Shown piece after piece: positions 8,466 through 18,184 of a stretch of DNA of 52,305 nucleotides (position 1 is the first letter of the stretch; each line of letters opens with the position of its first letter). The notes below the pieces were generated by a model. The model searched no databases, was not told where the DNA came from, and saw nothing but the letters and a program-made list of their open reading frames with translations. The DNA comes from an uncultured Lachnospiraceae bacterium (GTDB lineage: Bacteria; Bacillota; Clostridia; Lachnospirales; Lachnospiraceae), in contig CAMSTM010000004.1 of assembly GCA_947063675.1 (NCBI GenBank), positions 1-52,305 on the forward strand, in the 5' to 3' direction. The translations under genes and the position numbers were made by a program.

Positions 8466-9854
8466 ATGAGAAAAGGAACAAAATTGATAGCGGCAGGATT
8501 GATTCTCTGTATGTTATCCGGGCTGGTCGGATGCGGGAGCGGGCCGGAAGACAAGGGGGCAAAAGCTGATGAAGGGGGCGGAACAGAAACGGTAAACGCC
8601 GCGGAAGAAGAGGAAAATATGCAGGCGGAGGAAAACGCTGCAAATGATTCCGGTGAAAAAGAGACAGTTGAATTCTGGTATCTCTGGGGCGGAGATGAGG
8701 AAAAGGCTCTGCTGGAAGCAATTGATTTATATAATGCCTCCCAGGACAAATATTTTGTGAAGGGAACTATGTGCGATATGCAAAAGCAGGCAGCGGGTAT
8801 GGCAGGTTCTTCAGGTCCGGATGTCACAGATATCATTGACCTCAGCGTTTCAGGCCTGGCTTCTAAGGGGGCATTGGAAGATTTGACACCTTACATTGAA
8901 AGAGACGGCTTTGACCTTTCCGCATTTAACAGTGCCGCAATGCGGCTCTGTGATTATGAGGGAAGCACCTATGGGCTTCCGCTGAACGCAATGTCCAACA
9001 TGGTTTATTACAATAAGGCTGCTCTGGAGGAAGCAGGAATTACCGAGCTGCCCGAAACAATGGACGAGCTGATGGATGCGGCTATAAAACTGACGAAGTT
9101 TGATGCAGAGGGAAATATCACACAGATGGGCTGGCCGTTAGATATGACTTCAGGCGTTATATTTGCACATATGGCAAATCATTTTGGGGCGACATGGGTA
9201 AGTGAGGATAAAACCAGCGCCACCTGCGACGAGGAAGCCATGATTGCAGCATATCATTTTATGTTGGAATATGTAGACGCAGTAGGGGGAGCGGACAAGA
9301 TTCTGAAATTCAGCGATTCTTATGATTCCGCCAAGGCAACTTCGGAGGACCCTCTGTTTACCGGTAAGCAGGCGCTGCGAATGGACGGCATGTATCTGAC
9401 CAATATTATTACCAAAAGCGGATATAGTATAGATGACTTCGGCGTGTTCCCTCTGCCCTACTGGCAGGAAAATCCGGAACTGAAGGGTGTTGCAAGTATT
9501 ACGTCCAGTATTTTCATAATGCCGAAGAATGCAAAGAATAAAGAGGGCGCATGGGATTTCATGAAATGGGTTCATTCTGACGAGGGTATGACATTTATTT
9601 GTTCCAGATTCCAGAATGAGGCGTCCAGAACCACGCTCCTTGGAAACGATGAGCTGAAGGCGGTGAATCCTTTGTACGGGCAGTTTGTTGAAAATGATGC
9701 AAAGAATCCGGTATCGATTTTCCCTTCGGTGAAAAATTCTGATATGTATATGCAGGAACTCAGTTCTGTCACTGATGCCATATTCAGGGGTACGATGACG
9801 CCTGAAGACGGAATGAAGCAGTTGAAAGCAAAAATTGACCCTCTGTTAAAGTAA
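8466..9854 (+). CDS. ABC transporter sugar-binding lipoprotein
   Basis: A family-1 extracellular solute-binding protein of 462 residues that would capture an oligosaccharide or amino sugar outside the membrane. Residues 1-22 are a signal peptide with lipobox LVGC (Cys23), followed by an acidic linker to about residue 63. The mature domain begins with TVEFWYLWGGDEEKALLEAIDLYN, a typical opening for the family, and contains YGLPLNAMSNMVYYNKAALEEAG near residue 170. Two permease genes follow and no ATPase gene is present, so a shared MsmK-type ATPase encoded elsewhere is expected. The operon context suggests sialic acid, ManNAc or a related glycan as substrate. AAAGGAGG lies close before the ATG. 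Confidence 0.9.
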   Translation: MRKGTKLIAAGLILCMLSGLVGCGSGPEDKGAKADEGGGTETVNAAEEEENMQAEENAANDSGEKETVEFWYLWGGDEEKALLEAIDLYNASQDKYFVKGTMCDMQKQAAGMAGSSGPDVTDIIDLSVSGLASKGALEDLTPYIERDGFDLSAFNSAAMRLCDYEGSTYGLPLNAMSNMVYYNKAALEEAGITELPETMDELMDAAIKLTKFDAEGNITQMGWPLDMTSGVIFAHMANHFGATWVSEDKTSATCDEEAMIAAYHFMLEYVDAVGGADKILKFSDSYDSAKATSEDPLFTGKQALRMDGMYLTNIITKSGYSIDDFGVFPLPYWQENPELKGVASITSSIFIMPKNAKNKEGAWDFMKWVHSDEGMTFICSRFQNEASRTTLLGNDELKAVNPLYGQFVENDAKNPVSIFPSVKNSDMYMQELSSVTDAIFRGTMTPEDGMKQLKAKIDPLLK

Positions 9855-9876
9855 GAAAATACGGATGGATTTTTGG

Positions 9877-9911
9877 CGGGCGGTAAAGTACATATTTTTA
9901 CCGCCCGTTTT
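9877..9911 (+). terminator. intercistronic hairpin between binding protein and permease
   Basis: An 11-base-pair perfect stem (9877-9887 with 9897-9907) encloses a 9-base loop and is followed by only four T residues. It fits a partial terminator or an mRNA-stabilising hairpin that lets the binding protein be made in excess of the permeases, as in malE-type operons. Read-through is expected because the operon continues. Confidence 0.7.
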
Positions 9912-9936
9912 AAAAAAGGAATTTGGAGAATAGGAA

Positions 9937-10866
9937 ATGGAAAAACAAAAAAAGAAAAGCTTGAAACGGAAACTTCGCAGAGAAATGTCAGGATTATTGT
10001 TTGCAGCTCCGTGGCTTATTGGATTTATTGTGTTCAGCATGGTTCCGATTATCCTGTCAATGTATTACAGCCTGTGTTCCTACAATTTGTTTACAGAACC
10101 GGTACTTGTGGGGCTGGTAAATTATAAGAGCCTGTTTTCTGACCGCATGTTCTGGAAAAGCGTTTACAATACCCTGATTTTTACCCTGATGTTTGTGCCG
10201 ATGCAGATTCTTCTCAGCATCTGTGTCGCTGCATTGCTGAATTTCAATATCAAAGGACAGTGGTTTTTCAGGACGGTGTTTTATGTGCCTTCCATTCTTC
10301 CCGTGGTGGCGGCCACTATTTTATGGAGATGGATTTACAATTATGAATATGGCCTTGTCAACAACCTTTTAAATATGCTTCATCTGCCGTCTGTGTTGTG
10401 GATGCAGGACCCTCAGTGGACAAAGCCGGCTCTGACCATCATGGGGCTGTGGGGGAGCGGGAATGTGTTCATTATTTTCCTGGCGGCGATGAAGGATGTT
10501 CCGCAAATGTACTATGACGCGTCAAGAATCGACGGGGCAAATTCCTGGCAGAGATTTAAATATATCACGCTTCCCAGCATCACCAATGTGATTTTTTATC
10601 AGATTGTTATGGGAATCATCGCGGCGCTTCAATATTTTACCCAGGCATATATCCTTATGTCCGGCTATCTGGCAAATACGCCCACAGGTCCGGAGGATTC
10701 CATGCTGTTTTATGGTATGCAGATTTTTTACAAGGCCTTTTACTTTTTCGATATGGGCGGTGCAAGCGCAATGGCATGGCTTTTGTTTGTAGTTGCCGCC
10801 GTGATAACGTCGCTGTTGTTTAAGACTTCCGCAAAATGGGTGGTCTATGGCGGGGAAGGAGATTGA
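9937..10866 (+). CDS. ABC sugar transporter permease (MalF/UgpA type)
   Basis: A 309-residue inner-membrane permease with six hydrophobic spans. It has the conserved cytoplasmic EAA-type loop, here YYDASRIDGANSWQRFKYITLPSI near residue 190, which docks the ATPase. It pairs with the next gene to make the heterodimeric pore for the binding protein encoded upstream. Lys/Arg-rich residues 2-16 precede the first span at about residues 21-42. The stop codon lies 4 bases before the start of the second permease, which indicates tight coupling. Confidence 0.9.
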   Translation: MEKQKKKSLKRKLRREMSGLLFAAPWLIGFIVFSMVPIILSMYYSLCSYNLFTEPVLVGLVNYKSLFSDRMFWKSVYNTLIFTLMFVPMQILLSICVAALLNFNIKGQWFFRTVFYVPSILPVVAATILWRWIYNYEYGLVNNLLNMLHLPSVLWMQDPQWTKPALTIMGLWGSGNVFIIFLAAMKDVPQMYYDASRIDGANSWQRFKYITLPSITNVIFYQIVMGIIAALQYFTQAYILMSGYLANTPTGPEDSMLFYGMQIFYKAFYFFDMGGASAMAWLLFVVAAVITSLLFKTSAKWVVYGGEGD

Positions 10867-10870
10867 TGTC

Positions 10871-11701
10871 ATGATAAAGAAAAAATGGAATACAGGAATG
10901 ATAGTCCGGTATCTTGTAATTTTTGCAGTAAGTCTTGCCTTCCTTCTTCCCTTTATCTGGATGATTTTATGCTCCTTTAAAACGGAACGGGAACTGTTCA
11001 CCACACCGGTTGTATTTTTGCCGGAAACACTGAGATTTGAGAATTACAGGGATGCGGTCACCCAGATTCCCTTTTTAAGATTTACAATGAATACCGTGTA
11101 TATTTGCGTACTGTCTATTTCAGGCGTACTGCTTTCCGGCTCTATGGTTGCCTTTTCCGTATCCAAATTGAAATGGCGGGGAAGAGGACTGGTCTTTACA
11201 CTGGTGATTGCCAGTATGATGATTCCCTATCAGGTTACCATGATTCCAATTTATATGGCGTGGAACCAGCTCGGGCTGGTGGATACCTATGTGCCGTTAA
11301 TTCTGCCCTGTTTTTTCGCGCCGTCTCTGTACGTATTCCTTCTTCGGCAATTTTTCCTCACAATTCCCGATTCCCTGATGGACGCGTCAAAAATTGACGG
11401 GGCTGCCGATTTTCGAATCTGGTGGGATATTATGATTCCGTTGTCAAAAGGGATTATGGATACAGTCGGAATTTTCGTGTTCGTATATACCTGGTCGGAC
11501 TTCATGGGGCCCTTGCTTTATATCAATTCCATGGAAAAAAGGACACTGTCTCTTGGAATGACAATGTTCTTAAGCGAGCACGAAGTAAAATGGGGGGCGC
11601 TCATGGCAGCGTCCGCGATATTTAACTTTATCATTATTATTCCCTATCTGTGCTGCCAGAAGCAGCTTGTTAATTCCGTGAAATTGTCAGGTTTTAAATA
11701 A
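10871..11701 (+). CDS. ABC sugar transporter permease (MalG/UgpE type)
   Basis: The second permease, 276 residues with six predicted spans and an EAA-type loop (LMDASKIDGAADFRIWWDIMIPLSKG). I choose the ATG at 10871 because AAGGAG at 10856-10861 lies 9 bases before it; a longer in-frame start at 10847 would overlap the previous gene by 20 bases and leave this ribosome-binding site inside the coding region. It completes the importer with the genes at 8466 and 9937. The C-terminal QLVNSVKLSGFK ending resembles the usual KGLTAGAVKG-type ending of the family. Confidence 0.88.
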   Translation: MIKKKWNTGMIVRYLVIFAVSLAFLLPFIWMILCSFKTERELFTTPVVFLPETLRFENYRDAVTQIPFLRFTMNTVYICVLSISGVLLSGSMVAFSVSKLKWRGRGLVFTLVIASMMIPYQVTMIPIYMAWNQLGLVDTYVPLILPCFFAPSLYVFLLRQFFLTIPDSLMDASKIDGAADFRIWWDIMIPLSKGIMDTVGIFVFVYTWSDFMGPLLYINSMEKRTLSLGMTMFLSEHEVKWGALMAASAIFNFIIIIPYLCCQKQLVNSVKLSGFK

Positions 11702-11716
11702 GGTTGGGAGGATTTT

Positions 11717-12646
11717 ATGGGGAAGCAGTATATATGTGTGGACATTGGCGGAACCTTCATCAAGCATGGGCTTGTCAGCCGGACAGGGGACTTCCTTCAC
11801 AAGGGCGCTGTAGAAACGGAAAGTAAAAAAGGGGCTTCGGCAATATTGGAAAAAGTAGACGGGATTATTCAGAATTATTTACCGGGCAGGGAAACGGAAG
11901 GCATCTGTCTGTCCACTGCCGGAATTGTGGATGCTGATGAAGGAACCATAATTCATGCCAATGCTAATATTCCGAATTATGCAGGAACAAATCTGAAAGG
12001 ATATTTTGAAGATAAATATGGCATTCCGTGCGAGGTGGAAAACGATGTAAACTGTGCGGGACTGGCGGAGAGCGTTTCCGGGGCGGCAGCAGGAAAAAAG
12101 ATTGCATTTTGCCTTACTGTAGGAACAGGGATTGGAGGGTGCCTTGTGGTGGACGGAAATATTTTTCATGGGGGAAACAACTGCGCCTGCGAGGTGGGAT
12201 ATATGAAGTCCGGGAAAGGGAGCTTTGAACCGGAAGGCACGGTAAGCATGCTCGTTGCCGAGGCAGCCCGCAGAAAAGGAGAGCCGCTTTTTGCGTGGAA
12301 CGGAAAACGTGTGCTTTGTGAAGCAAAACGGGGAGACAGGGACTGTATAGATGTGTTAGAATATATGACAGCGGTATTAGGAGCGGGAATCGCCAATGTA
12401 TGCTATGTCGTCAATCCGGAAATCGTCGTGCTGGGGGGAGGTATCATGGGAAAAGAGTATGAGGATTTGCTGTATCCCAGAATAAGAACGGCAATGGACA
12501 GCCATTTAATCCCGATTATCGCACAGCAGACAGAATTGAAAATGGCGGTACACCGCAACGATGCCGGAATGCTGGGGGCTTTTTATCATTTCAGGAAACG
12601 CCGGGAGAAGGAACAGTGGAAAATAAATCAATTATCCCTATTATAG
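11717..12646 (+). CDS. nanK: ROK-family sugar kinase, probable N-acetylmannosamine kinase
   Basis: A 309-residue ROK kinase: phosphate-1 motif VDIGGTFIKHGLV at residues 8-20, catalytic segment VENDVNCAGLAE near 103, and phosphate-2 motif TVGTGIGGCLVVDG near 134. The zinc-binding CXCGXXGC cluster of many ROK proteins is absent; the corresponding region reads YMKSGKGSFEPEGTVS. Co-location with nanE makes phosphorylation of N-acetylmannosamine to ManNAc-6-phosphate the likely reaction; glucose or N-acetylglucosamine kinase activity cannot be excluded. GTTGGGAGG lies about 10 bases before the ATG. The 3' end overlaps the regulator gene by 31 bases. Confidence 0.8.
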   Translation: MGKQYICVDIGGTFIKHGLVSRTGDFLHKGAVETESKKGASAILEKVDGIIQNYLPGRETEGICLSTAGIVDADEGTIIHANANIPNYAGTNLKGYFEDKYGIPCEVENDVNCAGLAESVSGAAAGKKIAFCLTVGTGIGGCLVVDGNIFHGGNNCACEVGYMKSGKGSFEPEGTVSMLVAEAARRKGEPLFAWNGKRVLCEAKRGDRDCIDVLEYMTAVLGAGIANVCYVVNPEIVVLGGGIMGKEYEDLLYPRIRTAMDSHLIPIIAQQTELKMAVHRNDAGMLGAFYHFRKRREKEQWKINQLSLL

Positions 12647-13452
12647 AATCAAAATATGACAGCTTTACCAATACAGAAAAGACGGTGGCGGATTTTTTTA
12701 TACACAATACGGAGCAAATTGATTTTTCTGCAAGCAATATTTCAAAAATTATTTTCACTTCGGAAGCCGCTTTGTCGCGTTTCGCCCGGAAATGCGGCTA
12801 CAGCGGCTACAGGGAATTTAAATACTTATATGAGCGTTCCATTGCAGGCAGGCCGGGAATCAGGAAGGCCAATGTTTTGCCTGTACTTAATGTGTATCAG
12901 GAACTGATTTCCAAGACTTACAGTCTTGTGGACGAGGCCCAGATTAACCGGGTGGTGGAAGCGGTCTACAAAAAGAAAAGGATTGTGGTCTGTGGTGTGG
13001 GAAGCTCCGGTCTGGCGGCTCAGGAAATGGAGAACCGATTCATGCGGATTGGCGTGGACATTGACTCTCTGCAGGAATATGACAGAATCCGTATGAAAGC
13101 CGCGTCGATTGACGAAACCGATATGATACTTGGTATCAGTGTGAGCGGAACCTCGGAGTCCGTTCTGTTTTTATTGCAGGTTGCCCGGTCGAAAGGCGCC
13201 GGAACAGTGCTTATTACGGCCAATAACAAAGCGGCTTTTAAGGAGGTGTGCGACGAAGTTATTTTAATTGCCTCTACAATGCATCTGGAAGCAGGTAACA
13301 CGATTTCGCCGCAGTTTCCCGTCCTTGTTATGGTGGATATTCTCTATTATGAGTATTTAAGCCGCAATACCAAAGAAAAGAAAGCAATTCATGAGGATTC
13401 TCTCCGTATGCTGAATTCAAAGGGATTTCCGGTAAATCAAAAACTTTTATAA
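12616..13452 (+). CDS. RpiR-family transcriptional regulator with SIS domain
   Basis: A 278-residue regulator with an N-terminal RpiR helix-turn-helix (residues 1-75: TEKTVADFFIHNTEQIDF, SEAALSRFARKCGYSGYREFK) and a C-terminal SIS phosphosugar-binding domain (IVVCGVGSSGLAAQEMENRF near 118; GISVSGTSESVLFLLQVARS near 174; TISPQFPVLVMVDILYYEYL near the end). RpiR proteins sense phosphosugars and control amino-sugar operons. Its place at the end of the nanE-nanK operon makes it the probable controller, with the palindrome at 6468-6481 as candidate operator. The start is a GTG preceded by GAGAAGGA, inside the kinase gene. Confidence 0.9.
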   Translation: MENKSIIPIIESKYDSFTNTEKTVADFFIHNTEQIDFSASNISKIIFTSEAALSRFARKCGYSGYREFKYLYERSIAGRPGIRKANVLPVLNVYQELISKTYSLVDEAQINRVVEAVYKKKRIVVCGVGSSGLAAQEMENRFMRIGVDIDSLQEYDRIRMKAASIDETDMILGISVSGTSESVLFLLQVARSKGAGTVLITANNKAAFKEVCDEVILIASTMHLEAGNTISPQFPVLVMVDILYYEYLSRNTKEKKAIHEDSLRMLNSKGFPVNQKLL

Positions 13453-13460
13453 AAAACCCC

Positions 13461-13489
13461 TTGCATCTTCCCCAAACATCGTGTATACT
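13461..13489 (+). promoter_or_regulatory. sigma-A promoter of the S10 ribosomal operon
   Basis: TTGCAT (13461-13466) and TATACT (13484-13489) are separated by 17 bases, just after the RpiR stop codon. Transcription would start near 13496 and produce a leader of about 325 bases before rpsJ. Confidence 0.7.
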
Positions 13490-13495
13490 AATAAA

Positions 13496-13820
13496 CGCTG
13501 TGGCATGATAGCGAAGAAGCGAGAGGTTGCTGCAATGCCGAAAGGCGCTGCAGGTTTTCCGTGGAGCGAATGTCAAGAGGCGCAGTCATATGAGCTGAGC
13601 CAAAGAACCTGACGGCAAGTCACTGTACAAACATATTGTCTGCGCAGGGCTGCAGAAACGCAGTACCTGATAAGCAGAAACGCGGGCGTTAAGCGTGCCG
13701 GATAAGTATGCGGGAAACCGCATTTGGTTTACGGGAAGGCATGACACGCACGGCAGAGTGTACAGTCACCGCTTGTCGTACTTAAATTTTAAAAAGTGCG
13801 AAAAGGAGGCGACTTTTTTT
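13496..13820 (+). promoter_or_regulatory. long structured 5' leader of the S10 operon
   Basis: This 325-base stretch holds no credible gene but several hairpins. One has arms at about 13530-13540 and 13543-13553 closed by a GAAA loop with a small internal loop. Another is a perfect 6-base-pair stem with GAAA loop at 13708-13723. There is no T-run, so it is not a simple terminator. Length and position fit an autoregulatory ribosomal-protein leader; L4 is the known regulator of S10 operons in other bacteria, and firmicute L4 leaders have been proposed, but no binding site can be proven here. AAGGAGG at 13803-13809 serves rpsJ. Confidence 0.5.
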
Positions 13821-14138
13821 ATGGCAAGTCAAGTAATGAGAATCACACTCAAGGCTTATGACCATCAGCTGGTTGATGCGTCTGCCAGAAAAATCATCGA
13901 AACTGTTAAGAAGAATGGCTCTCAGGTGAGCGGACCGGTACCCCTTCCCACAAAGAAAGAGGTTGTTACTATTTTAAGAGCGGTTCACAAGTATAAGGAT
14001 TCCAGAGAACAGTTCGAGCAGAGAACCCACAAGAGGCTGATTGATATCATCACACCTACACCCAAGACAGTTGATGCCCTGCAGAGACTGGAGATGCCGG
14101 CCGGTGTGTATATTGATATTAAGATGAAGACAAAATAA
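13821..14138 (+). CDS. rpsJ: 30S ribosomal protein S10
   Basis: S10 belongs to the head of the small subunit and, with NusB, takes part in antitermination of rRNA transcription. The 105-residue product shows the family pattern: [31 protein letters not shown] near 36, and [14 protein letters not shown] near 60. The reading frame is open further upstream to 13695, but the ATG at 13821 follows AAGGAGG and starts the protein at the usual position, so the extension is leader sequence. It is the first gene of the S10-spc-alpha cluster. Confidence 0.96.
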   Translation: MASQVMRITLKAYDHQLVDASARKIIETVKKNGSQVSGPVPLPTKKEVVTILRAVHKYKDSREQFEQRTHKRLIDIITPTPKTVDALQRLEMPAGVYIDIKMKTK

Positions 14139-14229
14139 GTTCTTCAAAACGCGGAGCTTCCGCGTGCAACCCCTGACACTAGAATGGCCCGATATGGGCC
14201 CGCTGTAGAAATTAATTGGAGGTAAAGAA

Positions 14230-14913
14230 ATGAAAAAAGCTATTTTAGCTACCAAAGTCGGAATGACTCAAATCTTCAACGAAGACGGAAGTCTGATTCC
14301 TGTAACCGTGCTTTCAGCCGGTCCTTGTGTTGTGACACAGATTAAGACTGTTGAGAACGACGGCTACAGTGCAGTACAGGTCGGATATGCCGACAAGAAA
14401 GAAAGAATTGTCAATAAGGACAAGGGCGGAAGAAAGGAAATCGTTCACAGGCACGGCGTTGGCAAGGCTCTGAAAGGCCACTATGACAAAGCCGGCGTTT
14501 CCTGCAAGAGATTCCTCCGCGAGTTCAAGTTTGACAATGCGGAAGAGTATACGCTTGGAAGCGAAATCAAGGCTGATATGTTTGCAGTCGGCGATATGGT
14601 TGACGCGTCCGCCATTTCCAAAGGTAAAGGATTCCAGGGCGCAATCAAGAGACATGGACAGCACAGAGGTCCCATGACCCATGGTTCCAAGTTCCATCGT
14701 CATCAGGGTTCTAACGGCGCCTGCTCCTCACCGAGCCGTGTATTCAAGGGAAAAGGGATGCCCGGTCACATGGGATGCGTAAAGGTGACAGTACAGAACC
14801 TTGAGGTTGTAAGGGTGGATGCCGAGAAGAATCTGCTTCTCATCAAAGGCTCCGTGCCCGGGCCGAAGAAGGGGCTTATTACAATCAAAGAAGCTGTGAA
14901 GGCTGCAAATTAA
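14230..14913 (+). CDS. rplC: 50S ribosomal protein L3
   Basis: L3 is an early assembly protein of the large subunit whose extended loop reaches the peptidyl transferase centre. The 227-residue product has the N-terminal [23 protein letters not shown] and the long basic loop [27 protein letters not shown] (within about 137-165), both diagnostic. It is slightly longer than the roughly 210 residues common in the family because of extra sequence around residues 70-100. TTGGAGGTAAAGAA precedes the ATG. A 91-base gap separates it from rpsJ. Confidence 0.96.
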   Translation: MKKAILATKVGMTQIFNEDGSLIPVTVLSAGPCVVTQIKTVENDGYSAVQVGYADKKERIVNKDKGGRKEIVHRHGVGKALKGHYDKAGVSCKRFLREFKFDNAEEYTLGSEIKADMFAVGDMVDASAISKGKGFQGAIKRHGQHRGPMTHGSKFHRHQGSNGACSSPSRVFKGKGMPGHMGCVKVTVQNLEVVRVDAEKNLLLIKGSVPGPKKGLITIKEAVKAAN

Positions 14914-14943
14914 GCAGTCAGATGAAAGGAGGACCATAAAGAG

Positions 14944-15564
14944 ATGGCAAACGTATCTGTTTATAATATGGAAGGCAAAGAAGTCGGCACGATGGAATTA
15001 AACGATGCGATATTCGGTGTGGAAGTAAATGAGCACCTGGTACACATGGCGGTTGTGCAGCATCTTGCCAATAAGCGTCAGGGAACGCAGAAAGCGAAAA
15101 CCCGTTCCGAGGTTTCCGGCGGCGGAAGAAAGCCCTGGAGGCAGAAAGGAACCGGCCATGCAAGACAGGGTTCCATCAGAGCGCCTCAGTGGAAAGGCGG
15201 CGGCGTGGTATTTGCGCCCGTGCCGAGAGATTATTCTTTCAGAATCAATAAAAAGGAAAAAAGAGCGGCCCTTAAGTCCGTACTCACAAGCAGAGTGGCG
15301 GGCGGCAAGCTGATTGTTGTCGATGAGCTTAAGATGGACGAGATTAAGACCAAAAAGTTCAAAGCGGTTATGGATAACCTGAAAGTAAGCAAGGCGCTGG
15401 TTGTTCTTCCCGAGGTTGACGAAAAAGTGGTTCTGTCCGCAAGAAACCTTCCCGCCATTGACACGACAATAGTTCAGACGATGAATGTTTACGATATCCT
15501 GAAAGGCGACACGCTGGTTCTTACAAAGGGCGCGGTAGCCAAGATTGAGGAGGTGTTTGCATAA
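14944..15564 (+). CDS. rplD: 50S ribosomal protein L4
   Basis: L4 lines the peptide exit tunnel and in several bacteria also represses its own S10 operon. The 206-residue product contains the characteristic basic loop [19 protein letters not shown] near residues 60-78 and the [22 protein letters not shown] segment. Macrolide-resistance changes usually map to this loop; here it reads as wild-type-like. The stop overlaps the start of rplW by one base, indicating coupling. Confidence 0.96.
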   Translation: MANVSVYNMEGKEVGTMELNDAIFGVEVNEHLVHMAVVQHLANKRQGTQKAKTRSEVSGGGRKPWRQKGTGHARQGSIRAPQWKGGGVVFAPVPRDYSFRINKKEKRAALKSVLTSRVAGGKLIVVDELKMDEIKTKKFKAVMDNLKVSKALVVLPEVDEKVVLSARNLPAIDTTIVQTMNVYDILKGDTLVLTKGAVAKIEEVFA

Positions 15565-15863
15565 TGGCAGCAATTCAATATTATGACGTAATCCTTAAAC
15601 CGGTTATCACCGAAAAAAGTATGGCCGGCATGGCGGATAAGAAATATACCTTCCTTGTTCATCCCGAAGCAAACAAGACGATGATTAAGGAAGCCGTGGA
15701 AAAGATGTTCGAAGGCGCAAAGGTGCGCAAGGTTAATACCATGAACATCCAGGGAAAGAAAAAAAGGCGCGGCGTCGTAGAAGGCAGAACGGCAAAGACA
15801 AAGAAAGCAATGGTATGGCTGACGGAAGACAGCAAGGAAATTGAAATTTTTGCCGGCTTATAA
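15564..15863 (+). CDS. rplW: 50S ribosomal protein L23
   Basis: L23 sits at the exit of the peptide tunnel and docks trigger factor and signal recognition particle. The 99-residue protein shows [17 protein letters not shown] at the N-terminus, the family signature [24 protein letters not shown] in the middle, and a C-terminal [17 protein letters not shown] strand. Its ATG overlaps the rplD stop by one base, and GAGGAGGTG lies just upstream in rplD. Confidence 0.96.
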   Translation: MAAIQYYDVILKPVITEKSMAGMADKKYTFLVHPEANKTMIKEAVEKMFEGAKVRKVNTMNIQGKKKRRGVVEGRTAKTKKAMVWLTEDSKEIEIFAGL

Positions 15864-15924
15864 AAGAAAAGGATATGCACACATAAGTGCGATATGAAAT
15901 GAGAGCTTGAAAGGAGATAAAGTC

Positions 15925-16767
15925 ATGGGAATCAAGACATATAACCCATATACACCTTCCAGAAGAAATATGACCGGTTCCGACTTTGCCGAGATTACAA
16001 AGTCAAAACCCGAAAAATCACTGGTAGTGTCTTTAAAGAAAAATGCCGGTCGTAATAATCAGGGAAAAATTACCACCAGACATCGCGGCGGCGGTGCCAG
16101 AAGAAAATACAGACTTGTTGATTTTAAGAGAAATAAAGACGGAATGCCCGCAACGGTAATCGGCATTGAGTACGACCCTAACCGTTCGGCAAACATCGCT
16201 CTTATCCGTTATGAGGACGGCGAAAAGTCCTATATCATTGCTCCTGAAGGGCTGACAGACGGAATGAAGGTTATGAACGGCGCCGATGCGGAAGTGAGAA
16301 TCGGCAACTGCCTTCCTTTAGCCGCTATTCCTGTCGGTACTCAGGTGCACAATGTTGAATTATATCCCGGAAAGGGCGGCCAGATGGTTCGTTCCGCGGG
16401 AAACAGCGCGCAGTTAATGGCGAAAGAAGGAAAGTATGCTACTCTTCGTCTTCCTTCAGGCGAAATGAGAATGGTGCCTATCGTATGCCGCGCAACGGTT
16501 GGAGTTGTAGGCAACGGCGACCATAACCTGGTTAAGGTCGGCAAGGCGGGACGCAAGCGCCACATGGGCATCCGTCCTACGGTACGCGGTTCGGCTATGA
16601 ACCCTAACGACCATCCTCACGGCGGTGGTGAAGGCAAGACGGGAATCGGACGTCCGGGTCCTTCTACACCTTGGGGCAAGCCTGCTCTTGGACTTAAGAC
16701 CCGTAAGAAGAAAAAAGCTTCTGATAAGTTAATCGTAAGAAGAAGAGACGGCAAGGCTATCAAATAG
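15925..16767 (+). CDS. rplB: 50S ribosomal protein L2
   Basis: L2 is needed for subunit association and peptidyl transferase activity. The 280-residue product carries [15 protein letters not shown] at the start, the RNA-binding region [17 protein letters not shown] near 55, and the highly conserved [18 protein letters not shown] near 222, which contains the histidine implicated in peptidyl transfer. I place the start at 15925, after AAAGGAGAT; the frame is open to 15907 but that start would precede the ribosome-binding site. Confidence 0.96.
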   Translation: MGIKTYNPYTPSRRNMTGSDFAEITKSKPEKSLVVSLKKNAGRNNQGKITTRHRGGGARRKYRLVDFKRNKDGMPATVIGIEYDPNRSANIALIRYEDGEKSYIIAPEGLTDGMKVMNGADAEVRIGNCLPLAAIPVGTQVHNVELYPGKGGQMVRSAGNSAQLMAKEGKYATLRLPSGEMRMVPIVCRATVGVVGNGDHNLVKVGKAGRKRHMGIRPTVRGSAMNPNDHPHGGGEGKTGIGRPGPSTPWGKPALGLKTRKKKKASDKLIVRRRDGKAIK

Positions 16768-16786
16768 TTAAGGAGGAGAGAAGAAA

Positions 16787-17068
16787 ATGGCTAGATCACT
16801 GAAAAAAGGACCTTTTGCAGATGCAAGTCTGCTTAAAAAAGTGGATGCGTTAAATGCGTCAGGACAGAAACAGGTTATCAAGACCTGGTCCCGTCGTTCT
16901 ACAATCTTCCCTTCTTTTGTGGGACACACATTTGCGGTACACGATGGAAGAAAACATGTGCCGGTATATGTAACGGAAGATATGGTTGGACATAAGCTGG
17001 GCGAGTTTGTGGCAACCAGAACCTATAGAGGACACGGCAAGGACGAGAAGAAGTCCAGAGTAAAGTAA
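16787..17068 (+). CDS. rpsS: 30S ribosomal protein S19
   Basis: S19 binds the head of the 30S subunit with S13 and contacts A- and P-site tRNA. The 93-residue product matches the family throughout: [42 protein letters not shown] near 35-58, and [20 protein letters not shown] near the C-terminus. AAGGAGGAGAG precedes the ATG, 19 bases after rplB. Confidence 0.97.
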   Translation: MARSLKKGPFADASLLKKVDALNASGQKQVIKTWSRRSTIFPSFVGHTFAVHDGRKHVPVYVTEDMVGHKLGEFVATRTYRGHGKDEKKSRVK

Positions 17069-17084
17069 GACAGGAGGTTTTATC

Positions 17085-17489
17085 ATGGCAAAGGGACATA
17101 GAACTCAAATTAAGAGAGAGAGAAACGCGCAGAAAGATACAAGACCTTCAGCTAAGCTATCTTACGCAAGAGTGTCTGTTCAGAAAGCATGTTTCGTATT
17201 AGATGCTATCAGGGGCAAGAACGTGGAAACCGCTCAGAGTATTTTGGAATACAATCCCAGATATGCTTCCGGCGTTATCAAAAAATTATTAGAGTCCGCG
17301 CGTGCAAATGCCGAGTATTTGTACAGCCAGGACCCTACTAAGTATCCGAATCCGGAAAACCTTTATATTGCGGAATGTTATGCAAATAAGGGGCCTACAA
17401 TGAAGAGAATTAAACCCAGGGCACAGGGCAGGGCTTACAGAATTGAAAAGAGAATGAGCCATATTACAATTGTACTGGATGCGAGATAA
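17085..17489 (+). CDS. rplV: 50S ribosomal protein L22
   Basis: L22 spans the large subunit and lines the exit tunnel with its extended hairpin. The 134-residue product has the N-terminal [25 protein letters not shown] block and the C-terminal hairpin [19 protein letters not shown] plus [10 protein letters not shown]. It is longer than the roughly 110-residue minimal form because of an N-terminal basic extension (residues 1-20) and a short insert around [23 protein letters not shown] precedes the ATG. Confidence 0.96.
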   Translation: MAKGHRTQIKRERNAQKDTRPSAKLSYARVSVQKACFVLDAIRGKNVETAQSILEYNPRYASGVIKKLLESARANAEYLYSQDPTKYPNPENLYIAECYANKGPTMKRIKPRAQGRAYRIEKRMSHITIVLDAR

Positions 17490-17512
17490 TCGGAAAGGAG
17501 AAAAATAATTTT

Positions 17513-18184
17513 ATGGGACAGAAAGTTAATCCTCACGGCTTAAGGGTCGGCATCATTAAGGATTGGGATTCTAAATGGTATGCAGAAGCGGACTTTTCTG
17601 ATTTTCTTGCGGAAGATTATGAAATCAGAAAATTCCTTAAAAAGAAATTATACAGTGCCGGAATTTCCAGAATCGAAATCGAGAGAGCTTCGGACAGGGT
17701 AAAGGTTGTTATTTATACGGCAAAGCCCGGCGTGGTCATCGGCAAGGGCGGCGCTGAAATCGAAGTGACCAAGAAAGAGCTTTCCAAAATGACCGGAAAG
17801 AAAGTTCTGGTTGATATCAAGGAAGTAAAAAGACCTGATAAGGATGCGCAGCTTGTTGCTGAGAACATTGCCCAGCAGCTTGAAAACCGTATTTCTTTCA
17901 GACGTGCTATGAAGTCCTGTATGGGAAGAACCATGAAGAGCGGCGCTCTCGGTATCAAAACTTCCGTTTCCGGACGTCTTGGCGGCGCTGATATGGCCCG
18001 TACAGAGTTTTACAGCGAGGGTACAATTCCCCTTCAGACACTGCGTGCCGATATCGATTATGGATTTGCAGAAGCAGACACAACCTACGGCAAGGTAGGA
18101 GTTAAGGTTTGGATTTACAAGGGCGAGGTATTGCCTGCCAAAAAGAACGAAGAAAAGACAGTGCAGGAAGGGAGCGATAAATAA
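17513..18184 (+). CDS. rpsC: 30S ribosomal protein S3
   Basis: S3 guards mRNA entry to the 30S subunit together with S4 and S5. The 223-residue product begins [17 protein letters not shown], carries a KH-type RNA-binding motif [18 protein letters not shown] near residue 75, and the C-terminal S3 domain [22 protein letters not shown] and [16 protein letters not shown]-like region near 190-205. GGAAAGGAG precedes the ATG. The stop shares bases with the rplP start. Confidence 0.96.
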   Translation: MGQKVNPHGLRVGIIKDWDSKWYAEADFSDFLAEDYEIRKFLKKKLYSAGISRIEIERASDRVKVVIYTAKPGVVIGKGGAEIEVTKKELSKMTGKKVLVDIKEVKRPDKDAQLVAENIAQQLENRISFRRAMKSCMGRTMKSGALGIKTSVSGRLGGADMARTEFYSEGTIPLQTLRADIDYGFAEADTTYGKVGVKVWIYKGEVLPAKKNEEKTVQEGSDK

